DNA of 64,000 bases, from NCBI GenBank assembly GCA_037481695.1, contig JBBFLE010000002.1:80661-144660 (forward strand). Direction: 5' to 3'. The position numbers were made by a program, and so were the translations under genes. The DNA comes from a bacterium (GTDB lineage Bacteria; Desulfobacterota; Desulfocorpusculales; Desulfocorpusculum). The notes beneath the pieces are model-generated. The model was not told the DNA's origin. It ran no database searches and saw only the letters and a program-made list of their open reading frames with translations. This document shows, piece by piece, positions 34,856-43,541 of this stretch (within the stretch, counting starts at the first letter, position 1; each line of letters begins with the position of its first letter).

Positions 34856-35799
34856 CCTTCGCTGTCAAATGATGATCCGGGCTTTGTTGTTTCCCCAACA
34901 CTACTTTTCTGGTACTCCCCCATCACCTCTCTTATCTTGGGATGAGGGGTATCCAACTTGTGTGTCTGCACAGCATGAAAAAACCTAAGGGTCCACTCTT
35001 GCCCCAGCTTTCTGTTGCCGGCAAAGACCACAGGCAGACTTGGGTGCAAGGCGTTGATCTCAGCCAGGGCCATGACCATGAAAGAAGGCTTGTAATAAGG
35101 CACCTTGGATGGATTCAAGAAGTCTCCATAATTGCTCTCTATGACAAGGGCGCAATTAGGATAGGAACAAAGCTCTGCCAGCTGTTGATGGAAAAGGGGC
35201 ATCCTTCCGAACTCGGCCAGCATGTTCTCAAAGGTTTTTCTTTCAACCACGGCCAAGATCTCTCCTCTTTCGTCCACCACCGCATAGTCTCCCACAGGGA
35301 GTTTGCCCCTGGCCACATGGCAGCCCGGAAATTTCCATGGATACCTCTCCGAGGAGTCAATCACTACATTGATGAAACATGGACTCGATGTGCTGAGCTT
35401 GGCCTTTGGCCGGTGGGCTGTGAGGGCTTTCTGTGTTCTCCAAAATATTTGCTCGTACTGGCCTTCTTTGGTCTTGTACTGCTTGGTAAGAAAAAGAAAA
35501 TCACATCTCTTCTTCGTGGGACGCTCCAAAACCAAAGAAAGCCTCTTCCCGAGTCTTTTCATGACCGATACAGGAACTCTCTCCACCTCCTCGCAGGGGC
35601 AAGCCCAAACTCCCCTCTCCTCCCGAACACAAAAAATGTTGCCCTTCTGCCCCGGCCATTTCTCCTGAACCCTGAGGGCCAGAAGCACACGCTCCCCGCT
35701 TCTCAGAGTCAGCCGATAAGGAAATCTCGGGTCCTGAACCTTCTCTAAGACAAAAAAGATGCTCACTTGGCCCCCCGTTGCCTGTTGGGATAATTTCAC
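34852..35799 (-). CDS. ERCC4-type nuclease domain protein
   Basis: This 315-residue protein has a C-terminal ERCC4/XPF-like nuclease core: VVIDSSERYPWKF, KLPVGDYAVVDERGEILAVVERKTFENML (the GDY...ERK catalytic motif), then ALVIESNYGDFL. The N-terminal 130 residues are basic and unrecognised, with two Cys in VWACPCEEVERV. It should cleave branched or flap DNA; whether it acts in repair or defence is not determined. It is translationally coupled to the MBL hydrolase gene. Confidence 0.85.
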   Translation of the reverse strand: MKLSQQATGGQVSIFFVLEKVQDPRFPYRLTLRSGERVLLALRVQEKWPGQKGNIFCVREERGVWACPCEEVERVPVSVMKRLGKRLSLVLERPTKKRCDFLFLTKQYKTKEGQYEQIFWRTQKALTAHRPKAKLSTSSPCFINVVIDSSERYPWKFPGCHVARGKLPVGDYAVVDERGEILAVVERKTFENMLAEFGRMPLFHQQLAELCSYPNCALVIESNYGDFLNPSKVPYYKPSFMVMALAEINALHPSLPVVFAGNRKLGQEWTLRFFHAVQTHKLDTPHPKIREVMGEYQKSSVGETTKPGSSFDSEG

Positions 35800-35949
35800 A
35801 CAAAAACCCTTGGCATGAGGCCCCCTTCCAAGCCGCCCCCCCTACACACCAGCTTGCAATATCCTCTCTGTACCAATGGCTTTTGACAAGTCCCTTGCCT
35901 CTTGTGAAATGTCACCATCGGAATTCTTACGAGTCACCACTACCCTCTC

Positions 35950-36010
35950 CCCTTTGAAGGGGTCAGTACTTTTGTTATGGGAAAATCCCCTCTGAGCAAG
36001 GCAAGGAGGG
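35950..36010. repeat. Dispersed inverted repeat, copy A
   Basis: A sequence with CCCCTTTGAAGGGG (palindrome), then GTCAGTACTTTTGTTATGGG and a Cys-poor CCCTC stretch. Its reverse complement closely resembles 42690-42750 (CCCATAAAAGTACC, then CCCCTTTGAGGGGG). The two copies are in opposite orientation and flank the accessory island. Confidence 0.5.
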
Positions 36011-36044
36011 ACTGTGATGGACAAGAACTGTAACTGATCACAGG

Positions 36045-36400
36045 CTATGTGAGGAGATATGTCAGTGCTGAGGTATCCAGGCCAGATTGGGGCTGGCCTA
36101 TAGAGTGGCTGTGGATGGCGTCCACCAGGATTGGGTATGTAGAGTAACCATGGATTCTGCAAGTCTGCCTGAGGGAAAGTATCCTTTCCACCCAGCGGTC
36201 CCCCTTGTCACTATCGGTGCCCAGGCTTCTCTTGCGCCAAAGCACACCAAAGCGAAGGGCCCTCTCGGCTTGGTTGTTGGTGGGCTCCACCCCTGGCTCA
36301 TAGAGAAATACCATCAGAGAGTCCATCTCAGAGAGAAGCCTCCGACAGTAGTTTCACAGACAGGCCTGGTTGTGAACGTTTTCCAACATAAGTTTGATGA
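36045..36400 (-). pseudogene. IS66-family transposase (TnpC) C-terminal remnant
   Basis: The minus-strand frame holds EPGVEPTNNQAERALRFGVL then WRKRSLGTDSDKGDRWVERILSLRQTC, the conserved C-terminal signature of IS66 transposases. Only about 94 codons remain continuous. Upstream the frame is broken by stops (an in-frame TGA before the CRRLLSEMDSL segment), and no N-terminus, TnpA or TnpB is seen. It is a dead fragment marking past insertion activity next to the cassette array. Confidence 0.8.
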
Positions 36401-37187
36401 GTTAGCCTTATTTCCCCTGTAAAACCCATGTGGTGAAACATTTTGTTGTTTCTAGTTCGCACTATTTTGCCCCGACTTTGACACTTTCTGCCGTAACCTA
36501 CTGTAATAATTGGGTTCATTCTTGGGTTCGTAGCCACAGGCTATATAAGTACTTGAGATTTGATGATTTTCTCCGGTATCGGTATTCCTGCCGCCTGGAG
36601 TATCTGGCTCGTGCGCTCCTCCATATTCACCACGCTTGAAACTAAACAGCCAATGTCATGATATGCCGTTTTACTGATCAATATGCAAACCCAGGTTGGT
36701 TCCCCCATTGCCACACATATATGGAATGCCAGACTTTTTACCCAAAAGTGCTTTGAGCTGATTTGGGTAAAAATGGCGCCCCATTTCCAAAAATTTACCC
36801 AAAACTGCTTTGAGCGGAAATGGGTAAAAAAAGCAGGTTCATCCGGCAAATGGGTGCCTGGAGTTGGAGTGGAAGACAGGGGACACAGCTGTTAGCCTCT
36901 TGGGTTTATCGACTCAAAGGGGGGAGCCACGTCCAGCTCTTTTCTCTATCGTCCCTCCCCAGTCCCCCAAAAACACCAGGAAGGGAGGTGATTGCCTTCT
37001 CAGAAAACCCAAGCTTCCGGACAGGATAAAGGCGGTGTAAAATCCCAATTCGGGCACCCCCAGGGGTGGTCAATATCCGTGAAAAACCCCTGGGTCATAT
37101 CCGTGAAAAGTGACACCAAAAAGCGGACACATCACTTGCTATATCAACCGGACATTCCACATGCTAACGACAGCGCGCAAAATCTTC
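36401..37187. other. Gene-free stretch with repeats, left side of accessory island
   Basis: About 790 bases without a supportable gene. It contains two similar hairpin units (36735-36773 and 36793-36832), short ATATCCGTGAAAA direct repeats at about 37073-37110, and probably decayed insertion-sequence DNA. Base composition is more AT-rich to the left, unlike flanking core genes. Confidence 0.6.
36735..36832. repeat. Twin hairpin repeats with TTTACCCAAA arms
   Basis: Two tandem units of about 39-40 bases share the pattern TTTACCCAAAA-TGCTTTGAGC-then TGGGTAAA. Each is an inverted repeat (TTTACCC...GGGTAAA), and the units are direct repeats of each other separated by about 19 bases. Possible roles: operator, mobile-element end or REP-like element. 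Confidence 0.65.
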
Positions 37188-37233
37188 TTGACAACCCCTT
37201 GCCCGCCGAATAAGCTCCCCTCCGTGGTAGAAT
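37188..37233 (+). promoter_or_regulatory. Candidate promoter for the first gene cassette
   Basis: TTGACA at 37188 precedes TAAGCT by 17 bases, and a better extended -10, TGGTAGAAT, lies at 37225-37233. Either would drive rightward transcription into the cassettes about 35-70 bases downstream, as an integron Pc promoter would. Direct experimental support is lacking. Confidence 0.4.
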
Positions 37234-37266
37234 AGCTATAAAAAGAAATGTTCTGACAGGCGCCGC

Positions 37267-37273
37267 GTTAGGC
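37267..37273 (+). other. Integron core site GTTAGGC, cassette boundary
   Basis: GTTAGGC fits the attC/attI core consensus GTTRRRY. It lies just before the first cassette gene and inside a GCCGCGTTAGGCGGC symmetric context. No full inverse core is seen upstream, so this may be a decayed attC or attI end. Confidence 0.55.
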
Positions 37274-37301
37274 GGCTTGGTGCATCCGAAAGGTGAATGC
37301 T

Positions 37302-37637
37302 ATGACACTCACGATTGCGACTGAAACGGTTCCTCTAGCGACAGACGTTGACGGCGTTATCCGTGTGGGAAAAACACGAGTGACTCTGGACACGGTCATC
37401 TCGGCTTTTCTGGACGGGGCTACGGCAGAAGAGATAACCCATCAATATCCGTCCCTTGATCTGGCTGATGTATATTCGGTAATTGCCTATTATCTGAGAC
37501 GGCGTGCTGAGGTAGATGCCTATCTCCAACGACGTCGAGAGCAAGCAGAAAAGATTCGGAAACAGAACGAGTCCCGTTTCGATCCGTCAGGCATACGTGA
37601 ACGTTTGTTAGCACGGCGAGCCAGCGGGAGTTTGTAA
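37302..37637 (+). CDS. DUF433-family antitoxin-like protein (cassette 1)
   Basis: This 111-residue protein starts TLTIATETVPLATDVDGVIRV then GKTRVTLDTVISAFLDGATAEEITHQYPSLDLADVYSVIAYYL, the HTH-like DUF433 fold found as the antitoxin half of VapBC-like pairs. A basic C-terminal tail follows. ATG 37302 has AAAGGTGA six bases upstream; a GTG nine bases upstream is an alternative. It is immediately followed by the PIN-like toxin gene. Confidence 0.85.
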   Translation: MTLTIATETVPLATDVDGVIRVGKTRVTLDTVISAFLDGATAEEITHQYPSLDLADVYSVIAYYLRRRAEVDAYLQRRREQAEKIRKQNESRFDPSGIRERLLARRASGSL

Positions 37638-37639
37638 TC

Positions 37640-37993
<354 letters not shown>

Positions 37994-38015
37994 GTTGTTC
38001 TGAATGGCGAGCGCC

Positions 38016-38075
38016 GCCTAACATGCAGATGGAGCCGACCTCGCTTCGCTCGGCGGCTCATCCGCCCCGTTGGGT
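38016..38075 (+). repeat. attC recombination site of cassette 1
   Basis: A 60-base site with inverse core GCCTAAC (38016-38022, RYYYAAC) and core GTTGGGT (38069-38075, GTTRRRY). Between them lie imperfect inverted arms, GATGGAGCCGA versus CGGCTCATC, with one extra base (extrahelical). This matches attC structure. Integron integrases recombine the folded bottom strand here. Confidence 0.85.
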
Positions 38076-38193
38076 GTTTCCCACAGATATCACGCAAACT
38101 GGCATCAGGCAAATGCTCCATGAATGACTTGCAGGACACGCATAAGTGGAGGTATCATCATTGTAGATACGCAAGAAATATGGAGGTGCCTAG

Positions 38194-38436
38194 ATGCAAA
38201 CCCGAATACAGAAATGGGGGAACAGCTTTGCGCTGCGTATCCCAAAATCCTTTGCCCAAGAAATAGGCCTTGACCAAGATGCCACGGTCAATGTGTCTCT
38301 CGAAGACGGCAGGTTAGTTGTGGTGCCTGTTGCTGAACCACCATTGACTCTTGAGCAGCTGCTGGAGCAGATCACAGAAGACAACATCCACCATGATATC
38401 GACACTGGCCCGGCCGTGGGTGAAGAAGCATGGTAA
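38194..38436 (+). CDS. mazE: MazE/AbrB-family antitoxin (cassette 2)
   Basis: This 80-residue protein starts QTRIQKWGNSFALRIPKSFA, the SpoVT-AbrB DNA-binding fold of MazE antitoxins. It ends in an acidic tail (LEQLLEQITEDNIHHDIDTG) that should bind MazF. It overlaps the mazF start by seven bases, typical for co-translated TA pairs. It probably represses its own promoter. Confidence 0.93.
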   Translation: MQTRIQKWGNSFALRIPKSFAQEIGLDQDATVNVSLEDGRLVVVPVAEPPLTLEQLLEQITEDNIHHDIDTGPAVGEEAW

Positions 38437-38783
38437 AGGACAAGCCATATGTCCCTGAGCAAGGCGACGCCATATGGATCAGATTTAACCCCCAGGCCGG
38501 CCATGAACAATCAGGACGCAGACCGGCGGTAGTCCTCTCTCCTCGACCTTATAACGGTAAAGTAGGCCTTGCCATTCTTTGTCCTATTACCAGCCAAGTA
38601 AAAGGTTACCCATTTGAAGTCGTCATTCCACCTGGTTTGGCTGTTACTGGCGCTATTTTGTCCGATCAAGTCAAGAGCCTAGATTGGCGCGTGCGAAAAG
38701 CAGAGTTGATTTGCAGGTTGCCAAAAGCCATCATAGCAGAGACGCTTCGGAAACTGGGCGTGCTCTTGTTCCAACAAAGTTGA
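38430..38783 (+). CDS. mazF: MazF/PemK-family endoribonuclease toxin (cassette 2)
   Basis: This 117-residue toxin has the MazF pattern: YVPEQGDAIWIRFNPQAGHEQSGRRPAVVLSP near the start, then CPITSQVKGYPFEV and ILSDQVKSLDWRVRKAEL. It cleaves mRNA at specific short sequences and stops growth when unneutralised. It ends eight bases before the attC-like site 2, so mazEF also forms an integron cassette. Confidence 0.93.
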   Translation: MVKDKPYVPEQGDAIWIRFNPQAGHEQSGRRPAVVLSPRPYNGKVGLAILCPITSQVKGYPFEVVIPPGLAVTGAILSDQVKSLDWRVRKAELICRLPKAIIAETLRKLGVLLFQQS

Positions 38784-38790
38784 GAGAAAC

Positions 38791-38876
38791 ACCCAACCAA
38801 GTGCTCCAGGCCGACGCTTGGGCCAGGCATTATCATAAGGCAATGAGGTACCGGCCCAAGCGCGGCTGAGTTTGGT
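38791..38876 (+). repeat. attC recombination site of cassette 2
   Basis: Inverse core ACCCAAC at 38791-38797 and core-like GTTTGGT at 38870-38876 (one mismatch from GTTRRRY). Long arms are GCCGACGCTTGGGCC and GGCCCAAGCGCGGC, complementary except for one extra base. The total of 86 bases is within attC range. The imperfect last core suggests the array ends here. Confidence 0.75.
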
Positions 38877-38944
38877 CGTAGGACCAGCCATGACAATGCT
38901 GTGTTCCCTGTGCCGGCGTAGTCCGGCGGCCAGGCATCAACCCA

Positions 38945-38980
38945 AGAAAAACAGCCGAGGCACGAGCGCCCCGGCTGTTT
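38945..38980 (-). terminator. Intrinsic terminator of the LamG surface-protein gene
   Basis: On the minus strand AACAGCCG and CGGCTGTT pair around a GC-rich loop and are followed by TTTTTCTT. It lies about 30 bases after the stop of the large secreted-protein gene. Confidence 0.8.
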
Positions 38981-39010
38981 GGTATCCCATTACCATCTCG
39001 GTTCTATGTC

Positions 39011-42000
39011 CTACTGAATATTGATCTCCCCGCTCACAAGGATATTGTTGGTCTCATCTGTCTCTTGGACCACATCCTGATAATCAGCCTTTGCCTTGAC
39101 ATAATATGTGCCAGCCACCGTGTCTGACGGGATCCTGAGTCGTTTCTTGGTACTGGATGTCTTGCCCGGTGCAAGCTTTCGCGGACCCGCTGGCGGGGGA
39201 ACACTCCTTGAGCCCATGAATAGATCCTCGGGGCCTATGGTCGGGTCGTTATTGGCGGACAGATAAAAACCTACCTTTGAGCGGCCTGCCTTTTGGGTGC
39301 CCTGATTTGTCACAGAGTTCATTACACGTATTAAGCCTCCGGGCCTTGCTGATTCCGGCGCTGTCAGAGAGCTTACCACAAGATCAGGTCCGCTTACCGG
39401 TGACAAATCAAATGTCGCACTGCAGGCTTTGTCTTCATCGATGGTTATATTGCAGGTGGTCTCCGTCCCGCAAGAACTGCAATCATCACCCCAGCTCACA
39501 AACCTTGAGCCGCTATCAGGGATCGCCGTCAGGTTCACACCCGTTCCTTCGTTAAAATCAGCATCGCACGTTTGACCGCAGTCAATTCCAGCAGGACTGC
39601 TAGTGACTGTGCCGCTTCCTGTGCCAGTTTTGTTGAGGGCGAGGTTATACTGATTGAGATCAAATACGGCAACACAGACTCTGTCCGCATCCATTGTCAC
39701 GATGCATGCACTATTCGTTCCGCAGGAAGCACAATTTCCTCCCCAGCCTGCAAAGGTCGAGCCTGCATCAGGTGTGGCTGTGAGGGTTACATCTGTGCCC
39801 TCGTTGAAATCAGCATTGCACGTTTCCCCGCAGTTTATGCCTGCAGGACTGCTCATCACGGTACCGCTTCCTGTACCGTCCCTTGTCACGGTGAGATTGT
39901 GCTGTTCCTCCATTGACAAATCAAACCTTGCACTGCAGGCTTTGTCTTCATCCATCGTTATGTTGCAGGTGGTATTCGTTCCGCAGGCATTACAATCTCC
40001 ACCCCAGCCTGCAAAGGTTGAGTCGACCTCAGGTGTGGCGGTGAGGGTTACATCTGTCCCCTCGTTAAAATCGGCACTGCATGTCCCGCCGCAGTTTATG
40101 CCAGAAGGATCGCTCGTTACCGTGCCGGAACCTGTGCCGTCTTTGGTCACTGCGAGATTGTACTTCTGGATTGGACACATACCAGCGCTTCCTGCATTAT
40201 AAATCGCGGCTATTTCTTGGGCTGTAAGGGCACGGTTGTAGATCTGTACCTCGTCAATCGAACCATTAAAGGCAGTTCCTGGCCATGAGGAGGCGCCAAT
40301 GATGTTGTAAGTTGAAGCCCCTGAGGTACCTGTGTAAGTGTGGACTCCTAAGAGTTCCCCGTTGACATAGAGCTTCATTCCTTCGGATCCCCAGGTGGCA
40401 ACCACGTGGTACCACTGCCCAGGAGTCGGGGTTACTCCACTGGCTGCCCATTCCCAGCTAGTTTGGAATATACCAAATCTGATATCGGATTCACCCGTGA
40501 AAGGAGAGACACCCAGGAGCATCACATCGTATTTTCCATCCAGGGGTTCGCCCATGGTTGCAGAAAAGATCTGTTTTCCAATGGGTTCGAATAGGTCGCT
40601 ATTAAATTTAACCCATGCTTCAATGGTGCCTTGAGACCGGTTGTTGATAATACTGGGTATGTCTACATAATCATCCACCCCGTCAAAACTGAATGCCTGC
40701 CCGACCATGCCCGCTGCGAAGGTTGCACCGTTCATCATCGTGCCGTGGTTTGTGCCATAACTATCATTTGCATTATCCTCAGCCTTCCACCATGAGACCA
40801 TGTTTGAGGGCGGAGGGGTGCACGGCCTGCACTTCCCGGCACTGCCTGCATTGTAGATGGCCGCAATCTCTCCAGCTGTAAGCGCACGGTTGAAAATTTC
40901 TACTTCGTCGATGAGACCATTAAAAGGTGTCCCTCCGTAATTTGTAGTAAACCCTAGCCTGAAAGGATTGGCTGTCGAACTTATAGCGCTTCGGGATGTG
41001 GTTCCATCCAAAGTGCCATTAATGTAAACAGATATTGAATCTGTCGTCGCAGATATAGCTATATGATGCCAAGTACTAGGGCTAACGGATGTATTACTTT
41101 CCCAGTTATAAACAGGATGCCATCCATCTGTGCCCTCCAAGCGAATTTTGCCGTTATGAAGTCTGATATCCCAACCCTGCCCCCCATCTGGATGAGATTT
41201 GCCCATAATATAAGCTGAATTGCCAGTATTGTTAGCATACATCCAGAAATCAATGGTAAAAGGGCTACTTCCAAAATCTCCTATAGAGCTTCCTGTCATT
41301 TCCACATAATCATCAATCCCATCGAAACTGAATGCCTGACCGACCTTGCCTGCGGCAAAAGTCGCTCCGTTACTGAGAGCACCATGATTTGTTCCGACGA
41401 TGTCATAAGCATTGTCATCACCACCCCACCAGGAAACCATGCCTGAAGGCGGAGGTGTGCAGACTCCCTCTATGCTGTCCGCAGTTAACGAAAAATTATC
41501 GAATATGACTGATATTGCGTCACTTGTGCCATTATTCTGCAGTGATAATGACAGATGGGTGACAGGCAAATTATTAAAATTCGCCTGATAAATCTGAGTG
41601 GCATTGGCATAGAAAGTGACAGTAGTGCCGACGCGGGTCACCCTTAATATGCCGGATGTGTCCGATGTGCCTGTTGCGCCGACTGTAGATGCCGGCGGAT
41701 CAAGCCAGACAGAATATCGACTTCCACACCAGTTCTCTCTCCTGTTGCACACATGTTGCCCGCCAAAAGTCAAATTGAGCTGTACTTGATTCTGACAGCC
41801 GCCCAAGACAGCTCCGCTATACTCTACAGAGACATCAAAATCACCGTATACAGTACGGTTAAACTCAATTCTTGCCCATTCTCCTGGTGCTCCTGTTCCC
41901 CCGGCTCCTTTGCTTATACGAATATCGCCATGCGTATCATCAATAGTGTAAATCCCGTTGGTGACCGTCCAGTGATCGGGATTGATCCCGCTTGAAAAAT

Positions 42001-42103
42001 CATCTGTAAAGGTTGCCGCCTTTGTCTGCCGCGTTAACACGCCTGCTGTGACCAATACCGCCGTTACCAAAAATAGCAACATCCAAGATCTACCCCTTTT
42101 CAT
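39011..42103 (-). CDS. Secreted LamG / InlB-repeat / CARDB surface protein, 1030 aa
   Basis: A Sec signal peptide (KRGRSWMLLFLVTAVLVTAGVL, cut after TKA) leads into TFTDDFSSG, a lectin-like N-terminal module of about 180 residues. Two LamG/concanavalin-like domains follow (near 220-425 and 430-650, both with VGQAFSFDG and ALTA-EIAAIYNAGSAG). Then come three InlB-type repeats (VTKDGTGSGTVTS..., FAGWGG-C) with paired cysteines, and a C-terminal CARDB domain (DLVVSSLTAPESARPGG). It is probably exported and binds sugars or matrix. Codon use is more AT-rich than the core genes, fitting transfer. A strong terminator follows. Confidence 0.88.
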   Translation of the reverse strand: MKRGRSWMLLFLVTAVLVTAGVLTRQTKAATFTDDFSSGINPDHWTVTNGIYTIDDTHGDIRISKGAGGTGAPGEWARIEFNRTVYGDFDVSVEYSGAVLGGCQNQVQLNLTFGGQHVCNRRENWCGSRYSVWLDPPASTVGATGTSDTSGILRVTRVGTTVTFYANATQIYQANFNNLPVTHLSLSLQNNGTSDAISVIFDNFSLTADSIEGVCTPPPSGMVSWWGGDDNAYDIVGTNHGALSNGATFAAGKVGQAFSFDGIDDYVEMTGSSIGDFGSSPFTIDFWMYANNTGNSAYIMGKSHPDGGQGWDIRLHNGKIRLEGTDGWHPVYNWESNTSVSPSTWHHIAISATTDSISVYINGTLDGTTSRSAISSTANPFRLGFTTNYGGTPFNGLIDEVEIFNRALTAGEIAAIYNAGSAGKCRPCTPPPSNMVSWWKAEDNANDSYGTNHGTMMNGATFAAGMVGQAFSFDGVDDYVDIPSIINNRSQGTIEAWVKFNSDLFEPIGKQIFSATMGEPLDGKYDVMLLGVSPFTGESDIRFGIFQTSWEWAASGVTPTPGQWYHVVATWGSEGMKLYVNGELLGVHTYTGTSGASTYNIIGASSWPGTAFNGSIDEVQIYNRALTAQEIAAIYNAGSAGMCPIQKYNLAVTKDGTGSGTVTSDPSGINCGGTCSADFNEGTDVTLTATPEVDSTFAGWGGDCNACGTNTTCNITMDEDKACSARFDLSMEEQHNLTVTRDGTGSGTVMSSPAGINCGETCNADFNEGTDVTLTATPDAGSTFAGWGGNCASCGTNSACIVTMDADRVCVAVFDLNQYNLALNKTGTGSGTVTSSPAGIDCGQTCDADFNEGTGVNLTAIPDSGSRFVSWGDDCSSCGTETTCNITIDEDKACSATFDLSPVSGPDLVVSSLTAPESARPGGLIRVMNSVTNQGTQKAGRSKVGFYLSANNDPTIGPEDLFMGSRSVPPPAGPRKLAPGKTSSTKKRLRIPSDTVAGTYYVKAKADYQDVVQETDETNNILVSGEINIQ
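39405..40165 (-). repeat. Three tandem InlB-type repeat modules in the surface protein
   Basis: Three consecutive coding repeats of about 245 bases (roughly 39911-40163, 39661-39905 and 39413-39654) encode near-identical domains: GTGSGTV...C-GTC-ADFNEGTDV-LTATP...FAGWGG-C. Their similarity suggests recent duplication and potential for recombination between units. Confidence 0.8.
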
Positions 42104-43030
42104 CTTTCTTCCCTCCTTCTGGGCCTAGAATGCTTGCTTTTTTGCGTATTCCGACGAAAGCGGTACAGCCATTCCGATGGAAGCAGGCACAGGGATTCCA
42201 CCCCAAATCATTATTGGGATCCCGTTTCATTGCGTCCAACCATGCCGGCTGATTCCCTCCACGGGTCCAAATGAGGCGGCGCCGATTCTCCACAGTTTCT
42301 GAAAGTCCTGGGTTCTGGTCAAGCCTTAGCGTCTGCTTCTAAGGAATGGCTCTGTAAAGTTTCATCGAGGCGATTCCTGTGATGGAAAACCCCTTCTTTC
42401 GTATCAGGCTGCAAGCCCCCACTTCGGGGCTGTGGGTCTTGCCCCTGGGCCTAAGCCCGCTTGTGGCTACTTTACTAACAGACCTCCACCCACACCCTGA
42501 TGGCCCCGCATGTTTGCATAACCATGGCCTTGCCAGAGAGCAACTCCAGGATGTGGCCCTGGTTCTCTCATCCACACTATGCTGCTCAGGTCGGCCTCGG
42601 TGGACCTCGGCTGGGTCATTCCCTTCCCCTTGAAGTCAGCTTCACCCACAAACCCTATTGCCGACTTCATCTCCATCATGATCCCTCCCCCGGTCGGAGG
42701 AGGTTCCCATAAAAGTACCAACCCCTTTGAGGGGGACAGGATAGCACTTTGCTGGACAGCTCTGAGGCCAAATCTATGATAGAGCAAGAAGGTGTACATG
42801 GCTCATCCCTCCTGGGTCAGCATACCCGGAGGGTATTGGCTGTAGCGGCTCTTTTGCACTCCAAGCACAGGTACTCATTTGTCGGATGAGCTGAAAAGAA
42901 GCCCTTGCCCAGGCCAAAGACCGCATCACAGCGCGCCATCCAGTGGGCATCGGCAATCCCTGGAAATAAGGAAATGTCAGGTCGCAGAATGGTTCGTGAG
43001 CATTTGTTGATGCAAACAGATGTGTCGGTC
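42104..43030. other. Gene-poor gap upstream of the surface protein
   Basis: About 930 bases with no supportable coding frame. It contains dispersed repeat copy B (42690-42750), an apparent CCCCACTTCGGGG hairpin near 42419, and the promoter region of the surface-protein gene, which I could not define. Several short frames here have shadow-like composition. Confidence 0.6.
42690..42750. repeat. Dispersed inverted repeat, copy B
   Basis: Contains GATCCCTCCCCCGG, GAGG, then CCCATAAAAGTACC and the palindrome CCCCTTTGAGGGGG. It resembles the reverse complement of 35950-36010. With copy A it brackets the accessory island of about 6.7 kb. Confidence 0.5.
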
Positions 43031-43382
43031 TGGTGGAGGCGGGGGGAATCGAACCCCCGTCCGGAAACCTTCAGCCAGAGTGTCTACGCGCGTATCTCCC
43101 GTTTTCATCTCGCCCCTTGAGACTCCCGGGAGAGGGATTCTCCAGGAACCAGCCTGATCTTGTCTCGTCTACTCCTCCTCAGGCTTGGAGGATTCGACCA
43201 GCCCGCTGATCGACGCCCCTTCTGGCCCTGCGGGCCTGACCAGAGGGACGTGGCCTTAAGCGGCCAGAGCGTAGTCGTAGTTGTCGGCGACTATCTTTGA
43301 GCCCTACCTGTTTTACGAGGAGATAGGAACCTCGGCGCGCAACCCTGACCTCAACTGTCCCCGTCGAACCCTTTTCGCCCCC
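43031..43382 (-). ncRNA. ssrA: tmRNA (ssrA)
   Basis: A 352-base tmRNA. The 5' acceptor strand GGGGGCG and 3' strand CGCCTCC (with G-T pair) close the tRNA-like part, T arm CGGGGGTTCGATTCCCCCC, and CCA is encoded. The tag frame reads GCC GAC AAC TAC GAC TAC GCT CTG GCC GCT TAA, i.e. ADNYDYALAA. With SmpB it rescues stalled ribosomes and marks proteins for proteolysis. smpB lies about 160 bases upstream on the same strand. Confidence 0.95.
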
Positions 43383-43541
43383 TTTCCTATGAAAGGGAAA
43401 TCTTTACCAATATCAATCTATCACCTACCGGCAGGAGATGCAACGATATTGAAAGTTCTTTTTGAAAACCTCCAACACCCCAGGAGGAGCCACTGCCCCA
43501 TGATACCCAGGACCTGCACCAGTGAGCCCAGGCCCCTCTGT

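Noticed and set aside
36541..36849. Minus-strand 102-codon frame over the twin hairpins
   Set aside because: It is produced by the repeat itself (repeated FWVN/FWVK) and has no ribosome site.
42090..42293. Minus-strand 67-codon frame before the surface-protein gene
   Set aside because: It overlaps the surface-protein start and lacks family resemblance; more likely leader DNA.
42467..42799. Minus-strand frame of 110 codons
   Set aside because: Low-complexity Gly/Pro composition and no start site; lies over repeat copy B.
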